A DNA stretch of 64,000 nt from assembly GCF_024345535.1 (NCBI RefSeq), contig NZ_JAGQBH010000002.1, positions 310,001 to 374,000 on the forward strand, given 5' to 3'. Shown piece by piece: positions 44,972 to 53,689 of this stretch. The number at the start of each line of letters is the position of its first letter. Positions within the stretch are counted from its first letter, which is position 1. The notes under the pieces were generated by a model. The model worked only from the letters and a program-made list of their open reading frames with translations, made no database searches and was not told the DNA's origin. Position numbers and translations under genes: made by a program. This DNA is from Cyanobium sp. N.Huapi 1H5. Its GTDB lineage: Bacteria > Cyanobacteriota > Cyanobacteriia > PCC-6307 > Cyanobiaceae.

Positions 44972-45433
44972 GCGCAGGGGCAGGGGATCGGTGATCCAGT
45001 CCTGGCTGCTGCCGTCGCTGCTGCCGCTGGGGCGGGCCAGCCGCCAGCTCTGCCCCCTGGAGCCCGGCTGCAGGTAGAGCTCGAAGGGGCTGTCGACCCG
45101 GATGGCATCCCCCGGCAGGCGCCAGTCGAAGCGACCGGTGAGGTGCAGACCGCGGTCCGCCCCGATGGCCACGGCATCCTGGGCATCGACCCGCACCCGG
45201 CTCACCTCGGGCAGCCCGTCCGCCTGGAGATCGAGCGCCTGGGCGATGGCCCCCTGGGTGAGCTGGATCTGCAGGGAAAGGGCGTCCAGCAGCACGCTCC
45301 TGGGGGGCTGGCCGACCCTGGCGCAGCCCCCCAGCAGCAGCAGCACGGTCAGCAGCCCCGCCAGCAGCATCGCCGGCACCGGGGCCGGCAGCGACGGGAG
45401 GCGAGCCGGGGGGCTTGGCAGGAGGGGCAGCAT
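44960..45433 (-). CDS. putative lipoprotein
   Basis: 157 aa from ATG 45433. The signal peptide ends in a lipobox LLLGGC near residue 37, so the mature protein should be lipid-anchored. The rest is predicted beta-rich (VSRVRVDAQDAVAIGADRGLHLTGRFDWRL and DSPFELYLQPGS). No family recognised. GTG/ATG starts further upstream would overlap the divergent ruvA. Confidence 0.72.
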   Translation of the reverse strand: MLPLLPSPPARLPSLPAPVPAMLLAGLLTVLLLLGGCARVGQPPRSVLLDALSLQIQLTQGAIAQALDLQADGLPEVSRVRVDAQDAVAIGADRGLHLTGRFDWRLPGDAIRVDSPFELYLQPGSRGQSWRLARPSGSSDGSSQDWITDPLPLRSRG

Positions 45434-45455
45434 GGGGGCTGACGCACGTCTCACC

Positions 45456-46106
45456 ATGATCGGCTGGCTGCAGGGGCGACTGGCCGAACCATGGCAGCAG
45501 GCTCACCGTTGCGGGGCGCTGCTGATCTGCCAGGGGGTGGGTTACGAGGTGCAGCTCAGCCTGCGGCAGTGGCGTCGCCTGCCGGAGGAGGGCAGCGAGC
45601 TGGCCCTGCACATCCACCACAGCATCCGCGACGACGGCTGGACCCTCTACGGCTTCCCCGATCGGCGTGAGCGGGACCTGTTCCGCGAGCTGGTGGCCGT
45701 GAGCGGCGTCGGCCCCCAGATGGCCCTGGGCCTGCTCGGGGCGCTGGAGGTGCCGGATCTCGTGCGCGCCATCGTCCACGCCGACCTGCGCAGCCTCTGC
45801 CTGGCTCCGGGGGTGGGCAAGCGCACGGCCGAACGGCTGTCGGTGGAGCTGCGGGCGCGCCTGCAGGAGCGCTTCGCCGGTCTGGTCGATCCCCTCGAGG
45901 ACGACGGCGAGCCCGGCGATGGGGTCGACGGGGCCCCTTCGGCCCCCTGCCGGGAGGAGGTGCAGATCACCCTGGTGGCCCTCGGCTACGAGCCCCTGGA
46001 AATCCACCGGGCCCTGCGGGCCGTCGCCGCGGGGATCGACGGGTCCGCCGGCGCCGACGACTGGATCCGGGAAAGTCTGCGCTGGCTGTCCCGCGCCGTG
46101 GCCTGA
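45456..46106 (+). CDS. ruvA: Holliday junction branch migration protein RuvA
   Basis: Binds four-way junctions and loads RuvB helicase. 216 aa from ATG 45456 (MIGWLQGRL, the family start). Domain I OB-fold, domain II with two helix-hairpin-helix motifs (VSGVGPQMALGLLG and LCLAPGVGKRTAERL), acidic linker (about 145-165, DPLEDDGEPGDGVDG) and domain III for RuvB contact (EVQITLVALGYEPLEI). No ruvB or ruvC is linked here. rpsO follows after 77 bases. Confidence 0.95.
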   Translation: MIGWLQGRLAEPWQQAHRCGALLICQGVGYEVQLSLRQWRRLPEEGSELALHIHHSIRDDGWTLYGFPDRRERDLFRELVAVSGVGPQMALGLLGALEVPDLVRAIVHADLRSLCLAPGVGKRTAERLSVELRARLQERFAGLVDPLEDDGEPGDGVDGAPSAPCREEVQITLVALGYEPLEIHRALRAVAAGIDGSAGADDWIRESLRWLSRAVA

Positions 46107-46144
46107 ATCGGGACGGTACGGGGGTGGGCCAACGGGCCGCACGT

Positions 46145-46150
46145 TAAGGT
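46145..46150 (+). promoter_or_regulatory. putative -10 of rpsO
   Basis: TAAGGT stands 33 bases before the rpsO ATG; no TG extension and no clear -35. The leader could hold an S15 autoregulatory fold, which I cannot demonstrate. Confidence 0.3.
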
Positions 46151-46183
46151 GTTGGTTTGCACCGTTCGGGCTCAGATCCGCCC

Positions 46184-46453
46184 ATGCCGCTCACCACCAC
46201 CCAGAAACAGGAACTGATCAATTCCCATCAGGCCCACGGCACTGACACCGGTTCGGTGGAAGTGCAGGTGGCGATGTTGAGCGAGCGGATCCAGCAACTC
46301 AGTGGCCACCTGCAGAAGAACATCCACGACTTCTCCTCGCGCCAGGGGCTGCTCAAGATGATCGGCCGCCGCAAGCGTCTGCTCGGCTACCTCCGCGCCC
46401 AGAGCGAGACCCGCTACGCCGAACTGATCAAGAAGCTCGGCATCCGGGGCTGA
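46184..46453 (+). CDS. rpsO: 30S ribosomal protein S15
   Basis: Primary 16S-rRNA-binding protein of the platform. 89 aa from ATG 46184, all helical, with the S15 signature HKKDFSSR-like segment [20 protein letters not shown] near 41-60 (here [10 protein letters not shown]) and the conserved TGSVEVQVA at 22-30. A PAM68-like gene follows after 10 bases. Confidence 0.97.
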   Translation: MPLTTTQKQELINSHQAHGTDTGSVEVQVAMLSERIQQLSGHLQKNIHDFSSRQGLLKMIGRRKRLLGYLRAQSETRYAELIKKLGIRG

Positions 46454-46463
46454 GGACGGTTCC

Positions 46464-46886
46464 ATGGCCCGTCGGCCGAAGCCGAAATCCTTCGGGGCAG
46501 ACCGTCCCGCACCGACGACCCCGGCCAGGGCGCCCCGCCAGCAGGTGATCCCCGATGCGGTGGCCAACCGCATGGTCCGGCGCATCGCCATCGCCACCGG
46601 CACCCCCACGGTGCTGGGCATGGGGGTGTTCGTCGCCAGTTACCTGCTGGTGAGCCGCGGGGTGCTCGACATTCCCCCCGGCCTCACCCTGGTGGGCTCG
46701 GGGGCCTTCTTCCTGCTCGGCCTGCTGGGCCTCAGCTACGGCGTGCTTTCGGCCAGCTGGGAGGACGGTCCCGGCAGCCTGCTGGGCTTCGAGCAGATCG
46801 GCGTGAACATCGGCCGGGTGCGGGCCTCGGTGCGGGCCATGCGCCAGGGATCCTCGAGCTCCGGCTCAGGCACTCCCCAGGGGTGA
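46464..46886 (+). CDS. PAM68-like protein (DUF3464), photosystem II assembly
   Basis: 140 aa. Plant PAM68 and its cyanobacterial homologues assist early PSII assembly and CP47 insertion. The basic N-terminus ([11 protein letters not shown]) is followed by [26 protein letters not shown], two membrane helices (about 50-70 and 80-100) and the conserved [20 protein letters not shown]. It follows rpsO by 10 bases and its last 21 bases overlap dnaE on the other strand. Confidence 0.87.
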   Translation: MARRPKPKSFGADRPAPTTPARAPRQQVIPDAVANRMVRRIAIATGTPTVLGMGVFVASYLLVSRGVLDIPPGLTLVGSGAFFLLGLLGLSYGVLSASWEDGPGSLLGFEQIGVNIGRVRASVRAMRQGSSSSGSGTPQG

Positions 46887-49800
46887 GCGCAGCCAGGCCC
46901 TGAAGTCGGCCGAGGCCAGGGTCTGCACGGCCGCAGGCGCGTCGGCGACGCAGAACTGACCCCCCAGGCGCACGAAGCGGGTTTCGTCCTGGTGCTTCAC
47001 CAGCGCCACCACCGGCACCCGCACCCCCGCCTCGTCCTGGCCAGGCCGGTGGCGGGTGAGGCATTCCCGCAGGCGGTGCTGGACGGCGATGTCGCCGGCC
47101 TGCTCGGGGGCCAGCTCCACCATCACCAACTGCAGGTCCTCGATGCTGCGGCAGTCGTCCACGAGCAGCTGCACCCGGTCGTCGCGGCGGTCGACGCCGG
47201 CCCAGAGCAGCAGGCGGGCATCCACCATCAGGTGGTCGGCCAGGCGGGCGTAGCTCTTGGGGAACACCACCGCCTCGCAGGAGCCGGTGAGGTCCTCCAG
47301 CTGCAGCACGGCCATGCGGTCGCCCTTGCGGGTGGTCACCTGGCGGATCTCGCTCACCATCACCACCACGCTCACCTTGGCCTTGTCGGCCATCTCCTCA
47401 AGATTGGCCAGGCCGATCGGCGTCAGCAGCCGCACCTGGGACGCCAGCTGGCGCAGGGGGTGGTCGGAGATGTAGAAGCCCAGCAGTTCCTTCTCCAGCT
47501 TCAGCTTCTCGGTGGGGGGATAGTCGGGCACCGGAGCGGCCTTCGGCGGGGCGGGGGCCTCCACGGCGGCGGCACCCTCCGAAGCCCCCGCAGCCCCGCC
47601 GCCGAACAGGTCGAACAGGTTGCCCTGGCCGCTGGCCCGGTCGCGGGCGCGGGAGCTGGCCCAGTCGAGCACCAGATCGAGGTCGGCCATCAACTGGGCC
47701 CGGTTGGCCTTTGGCTCCAGGCCATCCAGGGCACCGCAGTGGATCAGCGACTCGATGGCCCGGCGGTTGAGCTGCTGGCCCGGGATCCGGTCGCAGAGAT
47801 CGGCCAGGTGCAGGAAGGGGCCGCCGCTGGAGCGGGCCTCGATCAACTGGCGGATGGCGCCATCGCCCAGGTTGCGAATGGCCGAGAGGCCGAAGAGGAT
47901 CTTCTTGCCCACGGGGGTGAAGTCGATGCCGGACGCATTGACGTCCGGCGGCATCACCTCGATGCCCATCGCCTGGCAGTTGGCGATGTAGCGCTGCACC
48001 TTGTCGGTGGTGCCGGCATTCACCGTGAGCAGGGCCGCCATGTAGGCCACCGGATGGTGGGCCTTGAGGTAGGCGGTCTGGTAGGTGACGGCGCCGTAGG
48101 CGGTGGAGTGGCTCTTGTTGAAGCAGTACTCGGCGAACAGCACCATCTGGTCGAACAGCGCGTCGGCGATGGCGGCGTCCACGCCGCGTTCGCTGGCGCC
48201 GGTGACGAACTGGTGGCGATGCTTCTGCATCTCCGACACCTTCTTCTTGCCCATCGCCCGCCGCAGCAGGTCGGCCTCACCGAGGGAATAGCCCGCCAGA
48301 TCCTGGGCGATCCGCATGATCTGCTCCTGGTAGACCATGATCCCGTAGGTCTCCTTGAGGATCGGCTCCAGCTTGGCGTGGGCCACATCGATGGCCTCGC
48401 GGCCATGCTTGCGGTTGATGAACTTGGGGATCAGACCCGCATCGAGAGGTCCCGGCCGGTAGAGGGCCAGGATCGAGGAGATGTCCTCCAGGGACGAGGG
48501 CTTGAGATCGCGGACGATCTGGCGCATGCCGCTGGATTCGAGCTGGAAGATGCCCTCCAGATCGCCCCGGGCCAGCAGGGCGTAAGTGCCCGGATCGTTG
48601 GCCGGCAGTGCGTCGGGATCGAGCCGTTCCCCCTCGGCCTGGGCCACCAGTTCAATCGTCTTTTCGATCATGGTGAGGTTCTTGAGGCCCAGGAAGTCCA
48701 TCTTCAGCAGGCCCATCGCCTCGACGTCCTCCATGAAGTACTGGGTGATCACCTGACCGTCGTTGTTGCGCTGCAGGGGCACCAGTTCATCGAGGGGTTC
48801 GGCGGCGATCACCACCCCGGCCGCATGGACACCGAAGGTCTTGTTGGTGCCCTCGATGCGGCGGGCCAGGTCGACCCAGTGGCGCACCTTGGGGTCGTTC
48901 TCGTACTTCTCGCGAAACTCCGGCACCGGCGACTCGGCGCCGATCATCTCGGCGAGCTTGGCGGGCTTGCCCCGGGCCACGGGAATCAGCTTGGCCAGCC
49001 TGTCGGCCTCGCCGTAGGGGATGTCGAGCACCCGGGCCACGTCCTTGAGCACCGCCTTGGACGTCATCCGGTTGAAGGTGATGATCTGGGCCACCTTGTC
49101 CTCGCCGTAGCGGCGGGTGACGTAATCGATCACCTCACCGCGGCGCTCGATGCAGAAGTCGGTGTCGATATCAGGCATCGACTTGCGTTCCGGGTTGAGG
49201 AAGCGCTCGAACAGCAGGCCATGCTCCACCGGATCAATGTTGGTGATGCCGAGGGAATAGGCCACCAGCGAACCGGCGGCCGACCCCCGGCCCGGCCCCA
49301 CCGGGATGCCGTTCTCGCGGGCGAAGCGGATGTAGTCCCAGACCACCAGGAAGTAGGTGGGGAAGCCCATCTGCTCCATCACCTGCAGCTCGAACGCCAG
49401 CCGCTCCCCGTAGGCCGGATCGATGGCGGCGTCGGCAGCGATCCCCAGCCGGTCCCGAAGCCCCTGGTGGCTCACCTCGCTGAGGTAGCTCACCGCGGTG
49501 TGGCCCTCGGGGATCGGGAAGCGGGGCATCTGGTAACGCCCCAGGATGTCGTAGTCCTCCACCTTCTCGGCCACCCGGGCGGTGTTGGCGATGGCGCCTG
49601 CAATCACCTCCGGCTCCAGGTGATCGCCGAAGAGGCGGGCCATCTCCGCCTCGCTCTTGATGTATTCGGTGCCCGTGTAGCGCAGGCGCTTCTCGTCGCT
49701 GATCAGCTTGCCGGTGAGCACGCACAGCAGGGCGTCGTGGGCCTCGACGTCGTTGCTGGTGAGGTAGTGGGCGTCGTTGGTGGCGACCAGGGGAATGCCC

Positions 49801-50420
49801 AGCTCGGCGCTGATCCGGGCCATCTCGACATTGACGATGCGGTCCTCGAGGCCGCCATGGTCCTGGATCTCCAGGTAGAAGTCGTCACCGAACACCTCCC
49901 GATACCAGCTCGCCACCTGGCGGGCCACCTCCGGACGACCGCGCAGGATCGCCTGGGGGATCTCACCGCCAAGACAGGCGGTGGCCACCATCAGCCCTTC
50001 GCTGTACTGCCGCAGCAGGGTTTTGTCGATGCAGGCCCGGGCGAAGATCCCCCGGCCGCGCATGCCGCGCAGGTGGCTGATGCTGGTGAGCTTGACCAGG
50101 TTGCGGTAGCCGACGGCGTTCTTGGCCAGGACCACCAGGTGGTAGCGGCGTTCCTTCTTCGGCTGCGGGTCGTCGATCGAGCCGTTGATGACGTACATCT
50201 CGTTGCCGATGATCGGCTTGATGCCCGCCTTGGTGCAGAGCTTCAGCAGCTCGATGGCGCCGTACATCACCCCGTGGTCGGTGAGGGCCAGGGCCGGCAT
50301 GCCCAGCTCCACGGCCCGCTGCACCATGGCCGGCAGCTGGGAGGCCCCGTCCAGCAGGCTGTAGTCGCTGTGGTTGTGGAGCGGAACGAAGGCCACGGCG
50401 TCGGCGGTCAGCGCCACCAC
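46866..50420 (-). CDS. dnaE: DNA polymerase III subunit alpha
   Basis: Replicative polymerase catalytic subunit. 1184 aa, start GTG 50420. PHP domain opens with [17 protein letters not shown]. The palm has the catalytic acids in [10 protein letters not shown] (near 410-420), followed by finger motifs, an HhH/OB region ([20 protein letters not shown]) and the C-terminal tau/beta-binding part. The gene is whole: the site where other cyanobacteria carry the split DnaE intein reads [12 protein letters not shown] with no interruption. Confidence 0.97.
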   Translation of the reverse strand: MVALTADAVAFVPLHNHSDYSLLDGASQLPAMVQRAVELGMPALALTDHGVMYGAIELLKLCTKAGIKPIIGNEMYVINGSIDDPQPKKERRYHLVVLAKNAVGYRNLVKLTSISHLRGMRGRGIFARACIDKTLLRQYSEGLMVATACLGGEIPQAILRGRPEVARQVASWYREVFGDDFYLEIQDHGGLEDRIVNVEMARISAELGIPLVATNDAHYLTSNDVEAHDALLCVLTGKLISDEKRLRYTGTEYIKSEAEMARLFGDHLEPEVIAGAIANTARVAEKVEDYDILGRYQMPRFPIPEGHTAVSYLSEVSHQGLRDRLGIAADAAIDPAYGERLAFELQVMEQMGFPTYFLVVWDYIRFARENGIPVGPGRGSAAGSLVAYSLGITNIDPVEHGLLFERFLNPERKSMPDIDTDFCIERRGEVIDYVTRRYGEDKVAQIITFNRMTSKAVLKDVARVLDIPYGEADRLAKLIPVARGKPAKLAEMIGAESPVPEFREKYENDPKVRHWVDLARRIEGTNKTFGVHAAGVVIAAEPLDELVPLQRNNDGQVITQYFMEDVEAMGLLKMDFLGLKNLTMIEKTIELVAQAEGERLDPDALPANDPGTYALLARGDLEGIFQLESSGMRQIVRDLKPSSLEDISSILALYRPGPLDAGLIPKFINRKHGREAIDVAHAKLEPILKETYGIMVYQEQIMRIAQDLAGYSLGEADLLRRAMGKKKVSEMQKHRHQFVTGASERGVDAAIADALFDQMVLFAEYCFNKSHSTAYGAVTYQTAYLKAHHPVAYMAALLTVNAGTTDKVQRYIANCQAMGIEVMPPDVNASGIDFTPVGKKILFGLSAIRNLGDGAIRQLIEARSSGGPFLHLADLCDRIPGQQLNRRAIESLIHCGALDGLEPKANRAQLMADLDLVLDWASSRARDRASGQGNLFDLFGGGAAGASEGAAAVEAPAPPKAAPVPDYPPTEKLKLEKELLGFYISDHPLRQLASQVRLLTPIGLANLEEMADKAKVSVVVMVSEIRQVTTRKGDRMAVLQLEDLTGSCEAVVFPKSYARLADHLMVDARLLLWAGVDRRDDRVQLLVDDCRSIEDLQLVMVELAPEQAGDIAVQHRLRECLTRHRPGQDEAGVRVPVVALVKHQDETRFVRLGGQFCVADAPAAVQTLASADFRAWLRSPLGSA

Positions 50421-50465
50421 AGGATGCGGCCAGCCTACCGGGAAGCACCATATCTGGTGCCCTGG

Positions 50466-50858
50466 CTATCTCGCTGCCTGGAGGCGCGGGCAGGGCACGG
50501 ACCACAGGCTCTGCAGCCTGGTGGCCTGGTCGGTGTCGCCCTTGGCGCTGAGCTGGTTCACCGTCAGCTGAATCCGCTGGCAGTCGACCTGCTTCTCGAG
50601 CGTGGCGCGCTGGGTCCGCAGCTCCTGCAGCTCCCGCTCCGCCTGCTGGCGCCGGGCCTGCTGCTGGCCATCGGCCGCCAGGAGACGGCTCGCGCCCGCA
50701 TCCAACTCCCTGAGCTGCAGCTGCAGGGCAGCCTGCACCCGGGCCTCGGCCTCAAGCCGCTGCTGGTTGTTGAGGATGGCGAATCCGGCCACCACCACCA
50801 CAGCGGTGGAGGCAAAAGCGAGCCAGGTCCTGTTCTGCCGACGGGGGAGATTGTCCAT
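50466..50858 (-). CDS. membrane-anchored coiled-coil protein
   Basis: 130 aa. A basic N-terminus (MDNLPRRQNR), one membrane helix (TWLAFASTAVVVVAGFAIL) and a long Gln/Glu/Ala/Leu/Arg-rich coiled coil (about 35-95). Two Cys near the end (VDCQRIQLT and SVPCPRL). No family recognised. A TGACTAGAGA element ends six bases before the ATG, so the transcript may be nearly leaderless. Confidence 0.6.
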   Translation of the reverse strand: MDNLPRRQNRTWLAFASTAVVVVAGFAILNNQQRLEAEARVQAALQLQLRELDAGASRLLAADGQQQARRQQAERELQELRTQRATLEKQVDCQRIQLTVNQLSAKGDTDQATRLQSLWSVPCPRLQAAR

Positions 50859-50863
50859 ACGCC

Positions 50864-50873
50864 TCTCTAGTCA
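50864..50873 (-). promoter_or_regulatory. putative -10 element
   Basis: Minus-strand TGACTAGAGA, TGNCTAG type, six bases before the ATG at 50858. Confidence 0.35.
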
Positions 50874-50937
50874 GGCCGCAGGGCGCCGTTGCCGAACCGG
50901 TGCGGCAGATTCGTGACGGATGTGCCCCTACGCCGGT

Positions 50938-51372
50938 CTAGGGCGGTGCCCAGCTGCAGCGGCCAACGTCCAGAACATCGGCATCATCCACGAACCTGAC
51001 GATGCTTCCATCGGTGCGGATGTACTGGAAATCATCGATCGACGACCCCTCGTTGGTGTACACATAACGTCCCGCCGATTCAGGGGGTGTCGCTTCGATC
51101 CACTGAGTCTCGAACTCCGATGGCCTTCCCCCCTCGTCCCGCCTGAGCTCGGTCACCTTCAGCAGCTTCAGGGGGATCGGCGCTCGACGGCCCTGGTAGA
51201 GAACGTAGGCGCTGGAATCACTATCGGATCGAAGGGCGAACTGAAGTCTCTGAAGCGGCTGCACACCGATGGATCGCAGGCAGCGGACATTGTCCTGATC
51301 AGCCCGGACTGGAGTGGCTGCGGTGATCAGGAACAGCAGGAGGGCCAGGCAGCGCTTCCTCTGGATCTCCAT
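50938..51372 (-). CDS. small exported protein of unknown function
   Basis: 144 aa from ATG 51372. Signal peptide MEIQRKRCLALLLFLITAAT, cleavage near PVRA. Mature part includes RCLRSIGVQPLQRLQFALRS, YVLYQGRRAPIPLKL, then RYVYTNEGSSIDDFQYI and a final Cys (VGRCSW) that could pair with the first. G+C is lower than around it (line 51001-51060 has 32 of 60 G or C). It follows the NTF2-like gene by 18 bases. No family recognised. Confidence 0.6.
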   Translation of the reverse strand: MEIQRKRCLALLLFLITAATPVRADQDNVRCLRSIGVQPLQRLQFALRSDSDSSAYVLYQGRRAPIPLKLLKVTELRRDEGGRPSEFETQWIEATPPESAGRYVYTNEGSSIDDFQYIRTDGSIVRFVDDADVLDVGRCSWAPP

Positions 51373-51390
51373 GGCGGCTCGCACGATCAA

Positions 51391-51789
51391 TCAGCCTCTT
51401 TGGATCGGTTTGGAGACGTGCTGGTGGGCCACCTTCCATTGCCCATCACCCTTGCGCAGGCAGAACGTGATGCGGACGGTATCGCTGAACGTCTGTCCGT
51501 CCGGGAGCGTCCCCCCGCATTGGAGCAGGCCAAAGGCATAACCCACATCAGCTCCCGCTTCGACAGCGAGATCCTGCAACGCGAATTGCAGGCTGCCCTG
51601 GGCATCCGGCTGCCAGGACTCCCAGCTATCGCGGTACTGCGCCGCCGAGGTGTACCGCAGCGGCGAGAGGACATCGAAGATCACCAGATCGTCCTGATGG
51701 TGGGCGAGAACGTCGTCCTGGCGGCCGTCCCGGGTGGCCTGGGCCCACTGCTCCAGCACGTTGCGGATCGCCACTTCGTCCGGGTTCAT
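51391..51789 (-). CDS. NTF2-like / SnoaL-type protein
   Basis: 132 aa from ATG 51789; an in-frame GTG at 51801 is an alternative. The fold is visible as MNPDEVAIRNVLEQWAQATRDGRQDDVLAHHQDDLVIFD, and the later VGYAFGLLQCGG and VRITFCLRKGDGQWKVAHQHVS match the DUF4440/SnoaL ketosteroid-isomerase-like pattern. Ligand unknown. A -10-like TAGGGT (minus strand, 51817-51822) precedes it. It forms a short unit with the exported protein downstream. Confidence 0.8.
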   Translation of the reverse strand: MNPDEVAIRNVLEQWAQATRDGRQDDVLAHHQDDLVIFDVLSPLRYTSAAQYRDSWESWQPDAQGSLQFALQDLAVEAGADVGYAFGLLQCGGTLPDGQTFSDTVRITFCLRKGDGQWKVAHQHVSKPIQRG

Positions 51790-51871
51790 CGCCGGCGACA
51801 CCCGATCGAGACAACCACCCTAGGGACGTGGCCGGTGGCCCACCCCGGAGCGTGGGGATGCTGCCTGCCGC

Positions 51872-53344
51872 TCAGGCCACCAGCGCCGCCGCGGGCCGGG
51901 CGTCCATCACCCGGGCCGCCTGTTCGTACTGGTGGGCCACCCGCAGCAGCTTGGGCTCCTCGAGCACGCCGGTGATCAGCTGCAGGCCGATCGGCAGGCC
52001 CTGGGCATCGAAGCCACAGGGGACACTGATGGCCGGCAGGCCGGCCAGGTTGGCGGGGATGGTGAGCAGGTCGGCCAGGTACATGGCCAGGGGATCGCCG
52101 GCGTGGGCGCCGCTGGGGAAGGCGGTGGTGGGCGAGGTGGGGGTCAGCAGCACGTCGACGGTCTCGAAGGCGTGGTCGAAATCGCGGCGGATGAGGGTGC
52201 GCACCTGCTGGGCCTTGCGGTAGTAGGCGTCCACGTAGCCGGCCGACAGGGCATAGGTGCCGATCAGGATGCGGCGCTGCACCTCCTCGCCGAAGCCCTC
52301 GGCCCGGCTGCGGGCCGTCATCGCCGCCAGGCCGTCGCTGCCGGGCTCGCCGGGAGCGGCCCGGAAGCCGTACTTGACGCCGTCGTAGCGGGCCAGGTTG
52401 GCGGAGGCCTCCGAGGGGGCAATCACGTAGTAGGTGGCGATGCCGTCGTTGAACCGGGGGCAGCTCACATCCACCAGCTCACAGCCCAGGGCCTCCAGCT
52501 GGGCGGCGGCCGCCAGCACCGAGGCCTTCACCGCAGGGTCAAGCCCCTCCTGGTCGAAGCACTCGCGGATCAGCCCCACCCGCAGCCCGGCGATGGGTGT
52601 CTCCAGGTCGGCGGAGTAGTCGGGCACCGGCGCCCGCAGGCAGGTGGCATCGCGGGGGTCCTCCCCAGCGATCACCTGCAGCAGCTCGGCGGCATCGGCG
52701 ACGCTGCTGCTGAACGGGCCCACCTGGTCGAGGGAGGAGGCGAAGGCCACCAGACCCCAACGGCTGACCCGGCCGTAGGTGGGCTTGAGGCCCACCACCC
52801 CGCAGAAGCTGGCGGGCTGGCGGATCGAGCCGCCGGTGTCGGAGCCCAGCGACCCGATGCATTCACCGGCGGCCACGGCGGCCGCACTGCCGCCGGAGCT
52901 GCCGCCGGGCACCCGATCCGGATTCCAGGGGTTGCGGCTGGCGCCGAAGGCCGAGGTCTCGGTGGAGCTGCCCATGGCGAACTCATCGAGGTTCGTCTTG
53001 CCCAGCAGCACCGCCCCGGCCCGCCAGAGCCGGTCGGTCACCGTGGATTCGTAGGGAGGCACGAAGTTCTCCAGCATGCGGCTGGAGCAGGTCGTGCGGA
53101 TGCCCCTGGTGCAGAGGTTGTCCTTGATGGCCAGGGGGATGCCGGCCAGGGGGGGCAGGGTCTCGCCGGCCGCCCGGGCCGCGTCGATGCGATCGGCATC
53201 GGCCCGCGCCCGCTCGGCGGTGACCTCCAGAAAGGCATGCACCGTGGGATCGACCGCCGTGATGCGCGCCAGGTGGCGATCCGTGAGCTCCCGGGCCGAC
53301 ACCTCGCCCCGCCGAAGCTGCTCCCGCCATTCGGCGATGCCCAT
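51872..53344 (-). CDS. gatA: aspartyl/glutamyl-tRNA(Asn/Gln) amidotransferase subunit A
   Basis: Amidase subunit that makes ammonia for Gln-tRNA(Gln) formation from Glu-tRNA. 490 aa. The amidase signature catalytic triad is visible: Lys in AIKDNLC, cis-Ser in [12 protein letters not shown] and nucleophilic Ser in [16 protein letters not shown]. GatB and GatC are not here, as usual in cyanobacteria. The downstream DUF1816 gene is 30 bases upstream in transcription terms on the other side of the spacer 53345-53374. Confidence 0.96.
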   Translation of the reverse strand: MGIAEWREQLRRGEVSARELTDRHLARITAVDPTVHAFLEVTAERARADADRIDAARAAGETLPPLAGIPLAIKDNLCTRGIRTTCSSRMLENFVPPYESTVTDRLWRAGAVLLGKTNLDEFAMGSSTETSAFGASRNPWNPDRVPGGSSGGSAAAVAAGECIGSLGSDTGGSIRQPASFCGVVGLKPTYGRVSRWGLVAFASSLDQVGPFSSSVADAAELLQVIAGEDPRDATCLRAPVPDYSADLETPIAGLRVGLIRECFDQEGLDPAVKASVLAAAAQLEALGCELVDVSCPRFNDGIATYYVIAPSEASANLARYDGVKYGFRAAPGEPGSDGLAAMTARSRAEGFGEEVQRRILIGTYALSAGYVDAYYRKAQQVRTLIRRDFDHAFETVDVLLTPTSPTTAFPSGAHAGDPLAMYLADLLTIPANLAGLPAISVPCGFDAQGLPIGLQLITGVLEEPKLLRVAHQYEQAARVMDARPAAALVA

Positions 53345-53374
53345 CCAACCGCTAGCCAGCTGCGGTGGACGCTA

Positions 53375-53626
53375 TCAGTCAGCCAGATCAGCGGCTTCGG
53401 TGAACGGCTCGCTGCGGCCGGTGCGCAGGCACTGGTGCTCCAGGGAGGCCGGAGACTCCGCCCGCAGGTCGTCCAGGAAGGCGGGCAGCGCCTGCTCCAG
53501 CGTCCGCCGACGCACGAAGGGCCCGAACCAGTACACCGCGTCGGGGGAGCGGGTTTCCACCCGCGCCCACCAGGCCAGGCCCAACCCATTGGCGATGCCG
53601 CGCGTGGGCCAGAGCAGTGGGTTCAT
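53375..53626 (-). CDS. DUF1816 small protein
   Basis: 83 aa from ATG 53626. The core LGLAWWARVETRSPDAVYWFGPFVRRRTLEQALPAFLDDL fits DUF1816, a cyanobacterial family related in part to the CpcD-like linker fold (Pro/Phe-rich beta hairpin). It may bind phycobiliproteins, but this is not proven. It lies between rlmB and gatA on the same strand. The last line of the protein is acidic. Confidence 0.8.
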   Translation of the reverse strand: MNPLLWPTRGIANGLGLAWWARVETRSPDAVYWFGPFVRRRTLEQALPAFLDDLRAESPASLEHQCLRTGRSEPFTEAADLAD

Positions 53627-53689
53627 GGAGGGGAGAGGGGGGCGAGGTGGCCATTCTGGGGGGCCGCTGGGACGCACCCCCCGGGGCCA

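Noticed and set aside
46992-50870. A 1292-codon open frame antisense to dnaE, rich in His, Leu, Gln and Gly
   Set aside because: It mirrors the third-position G/C bias of dnaE; no domain or start signal, and dnaE itself is certain.
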